From: Paracoccus saliphilus
GTDB taxonomy: Bacteria > Pseudomonadota > Alphaproteobacteria > Rhodobacterales > Rhodobacteraceae
Direction: 5' to 3'
DNA: 64,000 nt
NCBI GenBank assembly: GCA_003255745.1
Contig: QKYL01000212.1
Span: forward strand, 117,723-181,722
The notes under the pieces were generated by a model. That model was given only the letters and a program-made list of their open reading frames with translations. It was not told the origin of the DNA and did not search any database. The translations under genes were made by a program, and so were the position numbers. Of the stretch, positions 17,103 to 27,171 are shown one piece after another. Positions within the stretch are counted from its first letter, which is position 1; the number at the start of each line of letters is the position of its first letter.

Positions 17103-17655
17103 CGGGCCTGACCTCGATCACCTCGGGAATGTAATGGCGCAGCAGGTTCTCGATCCCCATCTTCAGCGTCAGAGTCGAGGAGGGGCAGCCCGCGCAAGCC
17201 CCCTGCATATGAAGGTAGACGATGCCGCGATCAAAGCCGTGGAAGGTGATGTCGCCGCCGTCCTGCGCCACCGCCGGCCGCACGCGCGTGTCCAGCAGTT
17301 CCTTGATCTGGCCCACGATCTCGCTGTCGGGCCCGTCATGGGTGGCATGCCCTGCGCTTTCCGGGGCCGCGCCTTCGATGGCCGGGGCACCCGACTGGAA
17401 ATGCTCCATGATCGCGCCCAGGACCGATGGCTTCAGGTGATCCCAGGGTACGTTGTCGGCCTTGGTCACGGTCACGAAATCGCGGCCCAGAAAGACGCCC
17501 GCCACGCCCTCCACGGCAAAGATCCGGCGCGCCAGGGGCGAACTGGCGCCGGTATCAGGCGACGGGAAATCAGCAGTGCCGCTGCCCAGCACGGTTTCGC
17601 CGGGCAAGAATTTCAGCGTCGCGGGGTTCGGCGTGGTCTCGGTCTGGATGAACAT
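17095..17655 (-). CDS. NfuA/Nfu-type iron–sulfur carrier protein
   Basis: A 186-residue protein with an N-terminal Nfu domain (MFIQTETTPNPATLKFLPG) and a C-terminal NifU-like domain with CAGCPSS, whose two cysteines bind a [4Fe-4S] cluster at a dimer interface. It transfers clusters to apo-enzymes and resembles mitochondrial NFU1. In this window IspH and possibly others need such clusters. First gene of the nfuA–tsaB–rimI unit. Confidence 0.93.
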   Translation of the reverse strand: MFIQTETTPNPATLKFLPGETVLGSGTADFPSPDTGASSPLARRIFAVEGVAGVFLGRDFVTVTKADNVPWDHLKPSVLGAIMEHFQSGAPAIEGAAPESAGHATHDGPDSEIVGQIKELLDTRVRPAVAQDGGDITFHGFDRGIVYLHMQGACAGCPSSTLTLKMGIENLLRHYIPEVIEVRPVV

Positions 17656-17715
17656 GGGCGTGCTCCTTTGAAGCCTGATATGGCCACGCCGGAGGCGCTG
17701 GTCAAGCCGCGGGCC

Positions 17716-18171
17716 TCAGGTGATCGCGTCCAGCCGTTCCTTGGGCAGATCGCCCGGCACCAGGGTGATCGGGCAAGGCAGTGCCGTCGGATCGCGCAGC
17801 AGCCGCGTCAGGATCGGGTTCTGGCCGCCCTTGTCCGCGCTAAGGCCAAGCGCCACCACGCCGATCTCGCCATCCTCGGCGATCTGGGCCAGCAGCTCCT
17901 CGGCCGGGTCTCCCTCGCGGATGACCAGCTCCGGCTCGATGCCTGGCCGCGACCGCATCCACTTGGCAAACACCTCGTAATGCGCCTCGATCCGTTCGCG
18001 GGCCTCGGCGCGCATCACCTCGGCCACGCCAAAGCCGTGCTGGATCTCGTCCGCGGGGATGACCGACAGGATCACCACGCCGCCCTGCGTGCGGGCCGCC
18101 CGCATCGCTGCAAAGCGCATGGCGTTCAGGCATTCCTTGCTGTCGTCCAGAAGGACCAGAAATTTGCGCAT
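17716..18171 (-). CDS. universal stress protein (UspA family)
   Basis: A 151-residue single-domain Usp. It begins MRKFLVLLDDSKECLNAMRF and contains the VVALGLSADKGGQNPILTRL region where ATP-binding members have G-2x-G-9x-G-S/T; here the pattern is imperfect, so nucleotide binding is uncertain. The conserved CPITLVPG end is present. ATG 18171 is preferred because upstream residues do not resemble the family. Confidence 0.88.
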   Translation of the reverse strand: MRKFLVLLDDSKECLNAMRFAAMRAARTQGGVVILSVIPADEIQHGFGVAEVMRAEARERIEAHYEVFAKWMRSRPGIEPELVIREGDPAEELLAQIAEDGEIGVVALGLSADKGGQNPILTRLLRDPTALPCPITLVPGDLPKERLDAIT

Positions 18172-18323
18172 GTTCCCGCTTGAAGCTGTTTCGCTCGGCG
18201 CAGAGTGGCCGATGTGCCATGCAAGCGCAAGTGATTGCACCGTTTCATCGCCCCGCCTGTTCCCAATGCCGTGCACATGTGTTAGCCGCCAAAGGGACCT
18301 CAAACTGCACAGCGGATGGCGCC

Positions 18324-19130
18324 GTGACGATCCACCACGACTGGGACAAGACCGACGCGGCCAGGCTGGCGGCGCTGACCTCGCCCAAGATGGCCTGGTT
18401 CATGGGGCAGGCCAGCGCGCCCGGCGTCAAGCCGATGCCGCTGTCCAAACGGGTCTTCGACATTGTTCTGTCGCTGCTGCTGCTGCCGCCCGTCTCGCTG
18501 GTGATGCTGGTCATGGCGGCCATCCTGCTGGTGGTGCAAGGGCGCCCGATCTTCTATGCCGCGCACCGGATGCGCGGGCCGAACCAGCCCTTCACCCAGT
18601 GGAAGTTCCGCACCATGCTGTGCGAGGAAAAGGATTTCGGAGCCACGGGCGCACACAAGAACTGGCGCATCACGCCGCTGGGGCGCTTCATGCGCCGATC
18701 ACGCATCGACGAACTGCCGCAGCTGTTCAACATCCTCAAGGGCGACATGAGCTTTGTGGGACCCCGCCCGCCTCTGCGCGAATATGTCGAACGCTTTCCC
18801 GCCGTCTATGCCCAGGTGTTGCACAGCCGCCCCGGCGTCACTGGGCTTGCCACGCTGATCTATCACCGGCACGAGGATCGCATCCTGGCGCGCTGCCAGT
18901 CTGCGGCGGCGACCGAGGCTGCCTATTACCGCCGCTGCCTGCCTGCCAAGCTGAAGATCGACCTGATCTATCAGCGCCACCGGAACATGCGGCTGGACCT
19001 GTGGATCCTGTGGCACACGCTCAAGATCGTCATCTCGCGCCGCGACGAGCGGCCCCGCCGCCGCCGCAATCCCGCTGCCTATCCGCCGCTGCCGGCTTCC
19101 CGCGGCGGCCGGAACGGATCGCAGGGATAA
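18324..19130 (+). CDS. exopolysaccharide-type sugar transferase (ExoY/WcaJ family)
   Basis: Polyprenyl-phosphate hexose-1-phosphate transferase, 268 residues from GTG 18324. One strong hydrophobic membrane segment ([20 protein letters not shown]) follows KRVFDIVL, then the catalytic region with [26 protein letters not shown] and GPRP. These enzymes start exopolysaccharide repeat-unit assembly at the inner membrane. The start is uncertain: ATG 18390 or a TTG at 18180 are possible. It is isolated from any other glycan gene and its 3' end overlaps truA by 52 bases on the opposite strand. Confidence 0.85.
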   Translation: MTIHHDWDKTDAARLAALTSPKMAWFMGQASAPGVKPMPLSKRVFDIVLSLLLLPPVSLVMLVMAAILLVVQGRPIFYAAHRMRGPNQPFTQWKFRTMLCEEKDFGATGAHKNWRITPLGRFMRRSRIDELPQLFNILKGDMSFVGPRPPLREYVERFPAVYAQVLHSRPGVTGLATLIYHRHEDRILARCQSAAATEAAYYRRCLPAKLKIDLIYQRHRNMRLDLWILWHTLKIVISRRDERPRRRRNPAAYPPLPASRGGRNGSQG

Positions 19131-19882
19131 CCCACCCCCGTCAGGTACAGGCCCTGCGGTGGGCAAACCGGGCCGCAGGCGGCGCGGTCGCGGGCTGCCA
19201 GTGCCTCGGCCACGCGCCCTGGTGCCCATGATCCCGCTCCGACCCGCTCCAGCGTGCCGACGATTGACCGAACCTGGTTGTGCAGGAAAGACCGCGCGCG
19301 CAGAACAAAGCGGTATTCCCGGCCCTGCGGGATCTCATGTTCGGTGATCTCGATGCAGTCCAGCGATTTCACCGGGCTTTTCGCTTGGCAGATCGACGAC
19401 CGGAACGTCGTGAAATCGTGGTGTCCCACCAGATGCGCCGCGCCTGTCCGCATCGCCTGCAAGTTCAGCGGGTTCAGCACCTGCCAGACCTGCCCGCGCC
19501 CATGCGTCAGCGGGGCACGCCGCGCCACCAGCCGGAACAGATAGCGCCGCTCGGTCGCGGAAAATCGGGCATGGAAATCGTCCTCCACCCGCGCGGCCTG
19601 CAGGATCGCCACCGGGGCGGGCTTCAGGTGCCAGTTCAGCGCCTCGCTCAGCCGGAACGGGTCCCAGTCCCGGACCAGGTCCGCATGGGCCACCTGACCC
19701 GTCGCATGGACGCCCGCATCGGTGCGACCGGCCGCAGAGATCCGGGCACCGGCGGCAAAGCCCGGATCCAGCCGCGCCAGCGCCCCCTCGATCGCCCCCT
19801 GGACCGAGGGCTGGTCGGCCTGCGCCTGCCATCCGGCAAAAGGGGCGCCGTCATATTCGACCTGCAACGCGAAACGGGGCAT
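19079..19882 (-). CDS. truA: tRNA pseudouridine(38-40) synthase
   Basis: A 267-residue enzyme that isomerises uridines 38, 39 and 40 in the anticodon arm. The catalytic Asp55 lies in [16 protein letters not shown]-terminal [19 protein letters not shown] is typical. It overlaps the upstream XpaC-like gene by one base (TGATG) and, tail to tail, the sugar transferase gene by 52 bases. Confidence 0.95.
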   Translation of the reverse strand: MPRFALQVEYDGAPFAGWQAQADQPSVQGAIEGALARLDPGFAAGARISAAGRTDAGVHATGQVAHADLVRDWDPFRLSEALNWHLKPAPVAILQAARVEDDFHARFSATERRYLFRLVARRAPLTHGRGQVWQVLNPLNLQAMRTGAAHLVGHHDFTTFRSSICQAKSPVKSLDCIEITEHEIPQGREYRFVLRARSFLHNQVRSIVGTLERVGAGSWAPGRVAEALAARDRAACGPVCPPQGLYLTGVGYPCDPFRPPREAGSGG

Positions 19883-20871
19883 CAGTCGCGCGGGGTCTTC
19901 TGGCCGGGAAAGGGCATCTTCAGCAGGTCGTCCAGCGTCTGCGCCTCCTGGCTCTGCAGGGCGGGGCGATCCTCGGCAGCAACCTGGGTCGCGGCGCCGG
20001 TCAGCCCCTCGCGGGCCAGCCGCTCGCGCAGGACTGACATCTCGATGTCCAGCGCCTCGCGATCGCCGTCCAGCAGGCGGTCGGCGCGGGCGATGAAATC
20101 CCTTTCCAGATCGTTCAGGAAATCCTCATAAGCCCGCCGCGCCCCGGTATCCTGGGTCTGGGCGTAAAGATCGGCAAAGCGGATCGTCGCATCCCGCGCG
20201 CCCAGCAGATAGACCCCCAGATAGCGCCGGGCCGAGGCCAGCCCCCCCGGATTGTCCCGCACCCGGTCGAACAGGTGCTGAACGCTGGCCGCGAACATCT
20301 GGACGCGCGCCTCCAGCCGCCGGTCGCCCGCGCGCAGGATCGCGTCCTTCATCTGCGCCAGATGCGCCTCGGCCTCCTCGATCATCCGCTGCGCGCGGTC
20401 CTGCTGAAAGCTGTCGATTCCCTCGCGGCCCTTGTCGCGCCAAGGGTCTGCCCCGAAGGTCAACTGGTGCAGCGCCAGACCCGCCGCGCCGATCAGCCCA
20501 GCCTCGGCCCAGACACCGGGCTCCGCGGCGCCCAAGCCCACGCCCAATCCCGCCAGCAGTCCGCCGAACAGCTTGCGGGGGATGGCGGGGCGGCGGGCGA
20601 TGCGGCGCGCCTCGAAGGCGGCCTGCGCGACCAGCCCCTCTCGGGTCATCCACATGCCGCTGGCCACCAGCCCGAAGGCCGCAAGGTCCGTGACCATGCC
20701 TGTCGCGCCCTGGAAGAACGCGCCCAGCAAAAAGGGGGTCGCGGCCAGGGTGACCCATTTCGGCCGTCCCTCATGCGGGTGGCGCGGGGTGGGCGGCAAC
20801 TCGGCGCGCGGCGGCAGGGCGCGGCCCGCCCCGGCAACAGGGGAAAATCGGCCTCCGAAACGTTGCGACAT
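19882..20871 (-). CDS. XpaC-like (5-bromo-4-chloroindolyl phosphate hydrolysis family) membrane protein
   Basis: A 329-residue protein with two hydrophobic segments near residues 45–85 and another around 110–130, followed by a long charged helical region (about 150–300). The layout and C-terminal part match the XpaC family, often found beside the toxic-anion-resistance protein TelA; no telA is in this window. Biochemical role is unknown despite the family name. The start ATG 20871 has GAGGGGG upstream and follows a 27-codon membrane peptide gene by 11 bases. It is coupled to truA downstream. Confidence 0.75.
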   Translation of the reverse strand: MSQRFGGRFSPVAGAGRALPPRAELPPTPRHPHEGRPKWVTLAATPFLLGAFFQGATGMVTDLAAFGLVASGMWMTREGLVAQAAFEARRIARRPAIPRKLFGGLLAGLGVGLGAAEPGVWAEAGLIGAAGLALHQLTFGADPWRDKGREGIDSFQQDRAQRMIEEAEAHLAQMKDAILRAGDRRLEARVQMFAASVQHLFDRVRDNPGGLASARRYLGVYLLGARDATIRFADLYAQTQDTGARRAYEDFLNDLERDFIARADRLLDGDREALDIEMSVLRERLAREGLTGAATQVAAEDRPALQSQEAQTLDDLLKMPFPGQKTPRD

Positions 20872-20881
20872 GCCCGCCCCC

Positions 20882-20965
20882 TCAGCCCGCGCCCGCAAGC
20901 GAGGCATAAAGCGTCAACAGCAGCAGCAGGTAGAAGCTGAGCCTTGATCGGGCATTGCGTGACAT
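20882..20965 (-). CDS. 27-residue single-pass membrane peptide, unrecognised
   Basis: A short frame starting at ATG 20965, encoding an Arg-rich N-terminus (MSRNARSR) and a hydrophobic helix (LSFYLLLLLTLYASLAGAG), then TGA. A good ribosome-binding site, AAAGGA, lies five bases before the start. It ends 11 bases before the XpaC-like gene and should be co-transcribed with it. I do not recognise the sequence. The positive-inside arrangement suggests an inner-membrane peptide. Coding is inferred from the ribosome-binding site, composition and position. Confidence 0.5.
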   Translation of the reverse strand: MSRNARSRLSFYLLLLLTLYASLAGAG

Positions 20966-21016
20966 GGGCGTCCTTTCGGCGGTTCAGCGCCATATATCGG
21001 CATCGCCGGGCGGAAT

Positions 21017-22006
21017 TCAAACCGCACGCGGAAACAGCCGGTCCAAGGCAGCCACCAGCGGCCCGTCGTCGGCCAGCGTCAGCCGCACGGGCAGGGCCAT
21101 GACCTTGGGCCGGAATGCGCGGGGCAGGCGGGCCGCGTCCTTTTCGGTGGTGACCAGTTGCGCGCGCAGCATCCGCGCCTCGGTCTCCAGCCGGGTCAGC
21201 AGGGCTTGGGTAAAGGGCTGGTGATCCTCCAGCGGCTCGGCGCGGACCAGCTCGGCGCCCAGGTCGCGCAGGGTGCCAAAGAACTTTTCAGGATGCCCGA
21301 TGCCCGCAAAGGCCAGAACCCGGTGCCCGCGCCAGTCGAAACCCATCTGCAGGGGCGCCAGCCGCCCGCGCAGATGCGGGGGCGCGTCCGGGGGCGGAAC
21401 AAAGCCCGCCTGCGCGACGTCGCTGCCAATCGACAGCAGCAGGTCAGCGCGTGCCAGCCCCGTGGCGACGGGTTCGCGCAGGGGGCCTGCGGGCAGGCAC
21501 AGCCCGTTGCCGAAACCCTTGGCCGCGTCAACCACGACCAGCCCCAGGTCATGCGCCAGCGCCGGGTCCTGGAAGCCGTCGTCCAGGATGATCGCCTGCG
21601 CACCCGCCGCGACCGCCGCCTGCGCGCCCGCAAGCCGGTCATTGGACACCCAGACCGGTCCAAAGGCCGCCATCAGCAGCGGCTCGTCCCCGGTCAGGGC
21701 GGCGTCATGGCGCCGCTCATCGACCTGCAGCGGCCCCGTGGCGCTGCCGCCATAGCCGCGCGAGACAACATGCGCGGCAATCCCCCGCCCGGCCAGCAAC
21801 ATCTGCAGATGGATCACAGTGGGCGTCTTGCCGGTCCCGCCCGCGTTCAGGTTGCCCACGCAGATCACCGGCACGCCCGCGCGCGCCCGCGCCCCCTGCG
21901 CCAGCCGCCGGGCCGTGGCGCGGGCATAGGCGGCCCCCAGGGGCGCCAGCAGGCGCGCCCGCAGCGTCGGCGGGCGCCGGAACCAAAAACCGGCCGCGCG
22001 CTTCAC
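21017..22006 (-). CDS. lpxK: tetraacyldisaccharide 4'-kinase (lipid A synthesis)
   Basis: A 329-residue inner-membrane-associated kinase that phosphorylates the lipid A precursor at the 4' position. The P-loop is [13 protein letters not shown], and the conserved [10 protein letters not shown] and [11 protein letters not shown] segments are present. The start is GTG 22006, which overlaps the waaA stop as GTGA. The waaA–lpxK pair places Kdo transfer and lipid A kinase on one message. Confidence 0.95.
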   Translation of the reverse strand: MKRAAGFWFRRPPTLRARLLAPLGAAYARATARRLAQGARARAGVPVICVGNLNAGGTGKTPTVIHLQMLLAGRGIAAHVVSRGYGGSATGPLQVDERRHDAALTGDEPLLMAAFGPVWVSNDRLAGAQAAVAAGAQAIILDDGFQDPALAHDLGLVVVDAAKGFGNGLCLPAGPLREPVATGLARADLLLSIGSDVAQAGFVPPPDAPPHLRGRLAPLQMGFDWRGHRVLAFAGIGHPEKFFGTLRDLGAELVRAEPLEDHQPFTQALLTRLETEARMLRAQLVTTEKDAARLPRAFRPKVMALPVRLTLADDGPLVAALDRLFPRAV

Positions 22007-23196
22007 GCCGGGACCCTTCCTGCGGGGGCGAAACGTTCCATCGCACCCAGCACGCGGTCGGCGATGAGGATTGCCACCTCGGCTCCGCCGGTGCTGACCT
22101 TCCAGGCATTGCTGGCCAGCGCGGCAATCAGTTCGGGCTGGGTCAGTTCGGTCACGGCCTGGGCCAGTTCCTCGGGGCTGCGCACCTGGCGGGCGGCATG
22201 GGCGCCGTCCAGGTGCTGCCATTCAGTGGGATAGGGTCCGGGCTGGGGACCATGCACGATGGCCGAACCAAGCGCCGCGGGTTCGAACGGGTGGCGCATG
22301 GCCGTGTCCTCTCCCTCCAGCGTGCCGCCCATGAAGCTGACGGGTGCCAGCCGGTACCACAGGCCCATCTCGGTCGGACCGTCGGTCAGCAGGACCTGCA
22401 CCTCGTCGCCGAAATCCTCGTCCTCGCTGCGGCGGGCGACCGTCAGACCCCCGGCGTCGATCCGGGCGGCAAGGGCGTCGATCCGCGCGGAATCGCGCGG
22501 CGCCAGGATCAGCAGCGCGCGATGGGAATGGCGCAAGGCAGCCTCGTGGGCGGCCAGAACGGCGGCTTCCTCGGGCTGGGGCAGGCTGGCGGCGAACCAG
22601 GCATGACGGCCGTTCATCTGCTGCGCCATCGACACGCGCTCGGTTTCGGAACAGTAAAGCGGCTCGCGGATCTCGGAAACGGGGCCGGTCATCAGCAGCC
22701 GCCCTGCGGGCAGGCCCATGCGGCGGGCGATCTGGTGGCTGGCGGCGTCGCGCAGCAGGATCGACGTCATGTGCGACAAAAGCTGCCGGCGCATGCTTGC
22801 CCCCATCCCCCACGCCAGGGCGGCCCGGCCAAGCCGGAATTCGGCCAGGATCATCGGAATCTGCCGAGCCTGCGCCGCCGCGATCAGGGCCGGCGGCAGG
22901 TCCGACCCCAGCAGCAGCAGGGCGCGCGGCTGCGCCACATCCAGCAGCCGGGCCGCCCGTGCAGGGTCATGCGCCAGGTTGGCCGCCTCCGGGGCCAGCC
23001 GGATCACGCGCAGGTCCGACCGGTTGCGCGCCAGGCGGCGCAGGACCTGCGCCTCGGCCTGCAGCGCATCGGCCGACACATGCAGGACCAGCGCCGGACC
23101 CTCGCCCGCGGGAATGGCAGGCAGGGCCGGGTCCTGGCCGCGCCGGCCGCGCAGATGCAGCCACAGCCCCAGCTGTCCCAGCCCCGCCCCTGCCAT
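22003..23196 (-). CDS. waaA: 3-deoxy-D-manno-octulosonic acid transferase
   Basis: A 397-residue GT30-family transferase that adds Kdo to lipid IVA at the cytoplasmic face. Recognisable parts are the N-terminal domain with [13 protein letters not shown] where the general acid Glu lies, [29 protein letters not shown] and the C-terminal donor-binding region [25 protein letters not shown]. It lacks the N-terminal membrane anchor of many homologues, as it starts directly at [13 protein letters not shown]. It is coupled by one-base overlap to the DUF4170 gene upstream and by four bases to lpxK. Confidence 0.93.
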   Translation of the reverse strand: MAGAGLGQLGLWLHLRGRRGQDPALPAIPAGEGPALVLHVSADALQAEAQVLRRLARNRSDLRVIRLAPEAANLAHDPARAARLLDVAQPRALLLLGSDLPPALIAAAQARQIPMILAEFRLGRAALAWGMGASMRRQLLSHMTSILLRDAASHQIARRMGLPAGRLLMTGPVSEIREPLYCSETERVSMAQQMNGRHAWFAASLPQPEEAAVLAAHEAALRHSHRALLILAPRDSARIDALAARIDAGGLTVARRSEDEDFGDEVQVLLTDGPTEMGLWYRLAPVSFMGGTLEGEDTAMRHPFEPAALGSAIVHGPQPGPYPTEWQHLDGAHAARQVRSPEELAQAVTELTQPELIAALASNAWKVSTGGAEVAILIADRVLGAMERFAPAGRVPA

Positions 23197-23441
23197 CAGC
23201 CGCCCAGTTCCTCGGTCGGGCTGACCTCGCGCTGCTCGTCGCGCAGGCGGTGCAGGTGGGCGATGAAATAGCGGGTATGGGCGCTGTCCACGGTCCGCTG
23301 CGCTTCGGCCTTCCAGGCGGCAAAGGCGGTTTCGTAATTGGGGAAGATCCCCACCATGTGGATGTCCTTGGTGTCGCGGAACTGGGTTCCCTGCGGATCG
23401 ACCAGCTCACCCCCGAAGACGAGATGCAGGCGTTGGCTCAT
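23196..23441 (-). CDS. DUF4170 family protein
   Basis: An 81-residue soluble protein (MSQRLHLVFGGELVDPQGTQFRD) of the alphaproteobacterial DUF4170 family, with no known activity. It precedes waaA and lpxK with TGATG overlap, a conserved neighbourhood that hints at a link to lipopolysaccharide assembly. ATG 23441 is chosen because it starts the conserved segment and GAGGT lies upstream. Confidence 0.8.
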   Translation of the reverse strand: MSQRLHLVFGGELVDPQGTQFRDTKDIHMVGIFPNYETAFAAWKAEAQRTVDSAHTRYFIAHLHRLRDEQREVSPTEELGG

Positions 23442-23674
23442 GTGACCTCCTGGCTGTCGGAATGGGCGCAAACCTAGCGCGCGGCGCGGCGAAGATGAAG
23501 CGGGGATGGCTAAAAATCGACAGGCTTCGGCTTTGCCACTCCCGTCCGCGGGCGGCTAGCCTTGCGCCGAGGCCAGAAGGCCGGAACGGCACGGCGGGTG
23601 CGGGGTGTGCCCGCCACGGGGGCCGCGCGCGGCGGGCAGGCCGGGCGCGTGCCCTTTGGCCCTGTCGGGGGGCA

Positions 23675-24094
23675 TCAGCCCGCGTCGCCCGACAACTCCA
23701 TGATCACCGCCCATTCCGCCTCGGTCACCGGCTGGACCGAAAGGCGGGTGTTGTTGACCAGCACCATGTCCTTCAGCCGCGGCTCGGCCTTGGCCTCGTC
23801 CAGGCTGACGGCGCGGGGCAGCTTGCGGACCGCGCGGACATCCACGCAGTCCCATTTCGGATCCGCCGCCGTGCTGTCGGGATGGGCCTCGGCAATGACC
23901 TCGCAGATGCCCACGGCCTCCTTGCCGATATTGGAATGATAGAACAGGCCCAGGTCGCCGACCTTCATCGCCCGCATCATGTTGCGCGCCTGATAATTGC
24001 GCACCCCGTCCCATTCCTCGCCGGCGGCGCCCCTGGCCACCAGGTCGTCCCAGCCAAAGACGTCGGGTTCGGACTTGAACAGCCAGAAGGCCAT
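23675..24094 (-). CDS. EVE domain-containing protein
   Basis: A 139-residue single EVE (PUA-like) domain: MAFWLFKSEPDVFGWDDL at the N-terminus, then DGVRNYQARNMMR and GDLGLFYHSN, typical of the modified-base-binding pocket. EVE proteins bind modified nucleobases in RNA or DNA; the physiological ligand here is unknown. It is the last gene of a coupled chain tsaD–gpsA–YCII–EVE (one-base overlap with YCII at 24094). Confidence 0.88.
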   Translation of the reverse strand: MAFWLFKSEPDVFGWDDLVARGAAGEEWDGVRNYQARNMMRAMKVGDLGLFYHSNIGKEAVGICEVIAEAHPDSTAADPKWDCVDVRAVRKLPRAVSLDEAKAEPRLKDMVLVNNTRLSVQPVTEAEWAVIMELSGDAG

Positions 24095-24366
24095 CAGCCG
24101 ATCACCTTCTTCCATTCGGTGATCTCGGTCGAGGCGAACAGCCCCGCCGCCTTGTAGGGATCGGCCTCGGCCCAAGTCCGCGCCGCGTCCAGGTCGGCGG
24201 CGTCCAGGATCACCAGCGATCCCCGCATTTCGCCTTCCTCGATCAGCGGGCCGGCCATGGCCACGATTCCGCTGTCGCGGATATGGGCCAGATGCGCGTC
24301 GCGCGTGTCCAGGCGGATTTGCAGCGCTCCGGGCTTGTCCCGGCAGATCACGGCGAACAGGGGCAT
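24094..24366 (-). CDS. YCII family protein
   Basis: A 90-residue protein with the YCII fold ([21 protein letters not shown] ... SLVILDAADLDAARTWAEADPY). The conserved Asp and His (AHLAHI) form the putative active site of this enzyme-like family. Function unknown. Two adjacent ATGs (24369, 24366) follow GGAGG; the second is spaced better. It overlaps both gpsA and the EVE gene. Confidence 0.82.
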   Translation of the reverse strand: MPLFAVICRDKPGALQIRLDTRDAHLAHIRDSGIVAMAGPLIEEGEMRGSLVILDAADLDAARTWAEADPYKAAGLFASTEITEWKKVIG

Positions 24367-25304
24367 CATTCCTCCTTCAGGGGACGGCTCAGCAGATGGT
24401 CCATGGCCTTTTCCACCGAAACGCCGCCTTCGGCAAGACGCGCGACCATGCCGGCAATCGGCAGGTCCAGCCCGTCGCGGGCGGCCATGCGGGCCAGGGC
24501 GCGCGCGGTGGCCGCGCCCTCGACCGTGGTGGCGGTGTCGAACTCCAGCCCCGCGCCAAGCGCCCGGCCAAAGCGGAAGTTGCGCGACCCGTCCGAGGTG
24601 CAGGTCAGCGTCAGGTCGCCCAGGCCCGACAGCCCGGTCAGCGTCTCGGGGCGGGCGCCCAGATGGGTGGCCAGGCGCGTCATCTCGGCGAAGCCGCGGG
24701 TGATGATCGCGGCGCGGGCGCTGTCGCCCAGGCCCGCGCCCATCACCGCCCCGGCCGCTATGGCGATCACGTTCTTTAGCGCTCCGCCCAGTTCGGCCCC
24801 GGTCACGTCGGTGGTGCGGTAAAGCCGCAGGACCGGCGTCGACAACGCCTGCTGCAAGGCTTCGCCCGCCTGCGGATCGGCGCAGGCCAAGGTCAGGGCG
24901 GTGGGAAGGCCCCGCGCGATGTCGGCGGCAAAGGACGGCCCCGTCAGCACAGCCACTGTCGCGCGTGGACAGGCGGCGACGATCAGGGCCGAGGGTCCGG
25001 TCAGATGCGTCAGGTCAATGCCCTTGGCGGTGCTGACCAGGGTCTTGCCCGCCAGCCGCCCGCCATGTTCGCTCAGGAACCCTCCCAGTGCCTGCGCCGG
25101 CAGTGCCAGCAGCACGATCGGCGCGGCCAGCGCCGCCTCCAGATCCTGCGTCACGGACAGGCCCTGGGGCAGCGTCACGCCGGGCAGGCGGGGGTTTTCG
25201 TCCTGCCAGTCGATGCGCCGCCCCCACAGCGTCACCGGTCCGTTTGCCGTCAGCGCCACCGCCAGCGCCGTGCCAAAGGCGCCCGCGCCCAAAATCCCGA
25301 TCAT
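24366..25304 (-). CDS. gpsA: NAD(P)-dependent glycerol-3-phosphate dehydrogenase
   Basis: A 312-residue cytosolic enzyme that makes sn-glycerol 3-phosphate for phospholipids. N-terminal Rossmann motif [13 protein letters not shown], substrate lysine region [13 protein letters not shown] and [20 protein letters not shown] match the family. It overlaps tsaD by four bases (ATGA 25301–25304). Confidence 0.95.
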   Translation of the reverse strand: MIGILGAGAFGTALAVALTANGPVTLWGRRIDWQDENPRLPGVTLPQGLSVTQDLEAALAAPIVLLALPAQALGGFLSEHGGRLAGKTLVSTAKGIDLTHLTGPSALIVAACPRATVAVLTGPSFAADIARGLPTALTLACADPQAGEALQQALSTPVLRLYRTTDVTGAELGGALKNVIAIAAGAVMGAGLGDSARAAIITRGFAEMTRLATHLGARPETLTGLSGLGDLTLTCTSDGSRNFRFGRALGAGLEFDTATTVEGAATARALARMAARDGLDLPIAGMVARLAEGGVSVEKAMDHLLSRPLKEE

Positions 25305-26368
25305 GCCTTGGCCCCCTTCTTGCCGCTGCCCAGCATTGGCGCGGCGCGCCGGTCCAGCGGCCAGCGCGGCCGGGCGGACAGGTCCAGCCCGTCGCGATGC
25401 CCCATGCGGAACCGCTCGATTCCGGCCCAGGCAATCATCGCGCCGTTGTCGGTGCAAAGCCGCAGGGGCGGCGCCAGGAAACGCGCGCCCGCAGCCCCGG
25501 CCACCGCCTCCAGCGCGGCTCGGATCTGGCGGTTGGCGGCCACGCCCCCCGCCACCGCCAGCACCGGGGCGGGGCTGCCGGCCAAGGCGCGGCGCGATTT
25601 CTCGGCCAGAACCTCGGCCACGGCGGTCTGGAAGGCCGCGCACAGGTCGCGGCGGTCCGCGGCGCGCAGCCCGCCCTGATCCGCAATCAGCGCGTCGCGC
25701 TGGCGCAGAACGGCTGTCTTCAGCCCCGAAAAGCTCATGTCGCAGCCGGGCCGGTCCAGCAGCGGGCGGGGCAGGGGGATGCGGTGGGGATCGCCCTGCG
25801 CGGCCTCGGCCTCCACATGCGGCCCGCCCGGTTGGGGCAGGGCCAGCAGCTTGGCGATCTTGTCGAATGCCTCGCCCGGCGCGTCGTCGATGGTCCCGCC
25901 AAGGCGGGTAAAATCGTCCGGGCCCTCCACCCGCAGGAACTGGCAATGCCCCCCCGAAACCAGCAGCATCAGATAGGGAAAATCCACCCCGTCGGTCAGC
26001 CGCGGCGTCAGCGCGTGGCCCGCCAGGTGGTTCACGCCGACCAGCGGCAGCCCGGTTCCGGCAGCCAACCCCTTGGCGCACATGACGCCGGCCATGACGC
26101 CTCCGATCAGTCCCGGCCCTGCCGTCACTGCGATCCCCGACAGCGCGTCCAGGCCCAGCCCCGCCTCGGCCAGTGCCTGTTCCACGGCCAGGTCCAGCCG
26201 CTCGGCATGGGCGCGGGCGGCGATCTCGGGGACGACGCCGCCGAAATCGGCATGCAGATCGGTCTGGCTGCTGACCACGCTGGACAGGATGCGCCGGTCG
26301 CCCGTCACCACGGCGGCGGCGGTATCGTCGCAGCTGCTCTCGATGCCCAGAAAGATCAGATCATCCAT
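25301..26368 (-). CDS. tsaD: tRNA threonylcarbamoyladenosine transferase TsaD
   Basis: A 355-residue ASKHA ATPase and the catalytic subunit for t6A37. It begins [20 protein letters not shown], with metal-binding histidines in VNHLAGH and the HAERLD region, and [13 protein letters not shown] 26368 is selected by homology. It works with TsaB, encoded at 16.5 kb. The tsaD–gpsA order is widely conserved in alphaproteobacteria. Confidence 0.96.
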   Translation of the reverse strand: MDDLIFLGIESSCDDTAAAVVTGDRRILSSVVSSQTDLHADFGGVVPEIAARAHAERLDLAVEQALAEAGLGLDALSGIAVTAGPGLIGGVMAGVMCAKGLAAGTGLPLVGVNHLAGHALTPRLTDGVDFPYLMLLVSGGHCQFLRVEGPDDFTRLGGTIDDAPGEAFDKIAKLLALPQPGGPHVEAEAAQGDPHRIPLPRPLLDRPGCDMSFSGLKTAVLRQRDALIADQGGLRAADRRDLCAAFQTAVAEVLAEKSRRALAGSPAPVLAVAGGVAANRQIRAALEAVAGAAGARFLAPPLRLCTDNGAMIAWAGIERFRMGHRDGLDLSARPRWPLDRRAAPMLGSGKKGAKA

Positions 26369-26433
26369 GGTCTTGCCCAAGTCCTGGGTGGCGCTTACCC
26401 CTGTGGGCCTAGCACCCGCGCAGGAAGTTGCCA

Positions 26434-27099
26434 ATGCCAGCCGACCCGCACCCGCCGCTTCTGCTGACCCGGCCGCTGCCGGATGCACGGCGTTTCGCGG
26501 CCTCGATGCCGGGCTGGCGGGCTGTGATCTCGCCCATCATGCGGATCGTGCCGGTGGACCACGATGGTGCGCGGCTGGCGGCTGCGCCGGGGCTGGTCTT
26601 TACCTCGGCCCATGCAGTGGCCGCGGCGGGACCGGGGCGCGGGCGGCTGGCGCTGTGCGTGGGCGGCCGCACGGCCCAGGTCGCACGCGACGCGGGCTTC
26701 CAGGTGACCGAAGGCGCGGGCAACGCCCAAAGCCTGTTGCCCCTGATCCGGTCCGCGCCCGTGCCCCTGATCCACCCGCAGGGGCGTTATCTGGCCCAAC
26801 CCCTTCCGGTGCCCGGCATCGTCGTTTATGAGCAGCAGGCGCAGCCTTTGTCGGATGCGGCCGCCGCGCTGCTGGCGGGGAACGGGCCGGTAATCCTGCC
26901 GGTCTTCTCGCCCCGCTCGGCGCGGCTGTTGGGGCAGGCGGTGGATCAGGCGCGGGCGCCGCTGTGGCTGGTGGCGATCAGCGAGGCGGCCCGCGAAGCC
27001 TGGGCGGCGCCGACCGCCCGGCAGGCCGTGGCTGCCCTCCCCTCGGCCGAGGGGATGCGGCAGGCCATCCGGCAGATCGTCGCAGCGGAACAAAGCTGA
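26434..27099 (+). CDS. hemD: uroporphyrinogen-III synthase
   Basis: A 221-residue cytosolic enzyme that cyclises hydroxymethylbilane to uroporphyrinogen III for haem and cobalamin. Sequence is weakly conserved, as usual for Hem[15 protein letters not shown] at the N-terminus, [12 protein letters not shown], and [12 protein letters not shown]. The ATG at 26434 follows AGGAAG. hemC does not adjoin it in this window. It begins the hemD–Mic60–HemY cluster. Confidence 0.85.
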   Translation: MPADPHPPLLLTRPLPDARRFAASMPGWRAVISPIMRIVPVDHDGARLAAAPGLVFTSAHAVAAAGPGRGRLALCVGGRTAQVARDAGFQVTEGAGNAQSLLPLIRSAPVPLIHPQGRYLAQPLPVPGIVVYEQQAQPLSDAAAALLAGNGPVILPVFSPRSARLLGQAVDQARAPLWLVAISEAAREAWAAPTARQAVAALPSAEGMRQAIRQIVAAEQS

Positions 27100-27171
27100 C
27101 GACGACGGGTTGAGCGTGCAGCCATCGCTCATTAGGCTGCCGGGGATGCGCTGAAGGGCGGCCATGCAGGC

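Noticed and set aside
23442..23674. Protein gene between the DUF4170 and EVE genes
   Set aside because: The frames here lack start signals and recognisable domains; the 233 bases seem to be intergenic.
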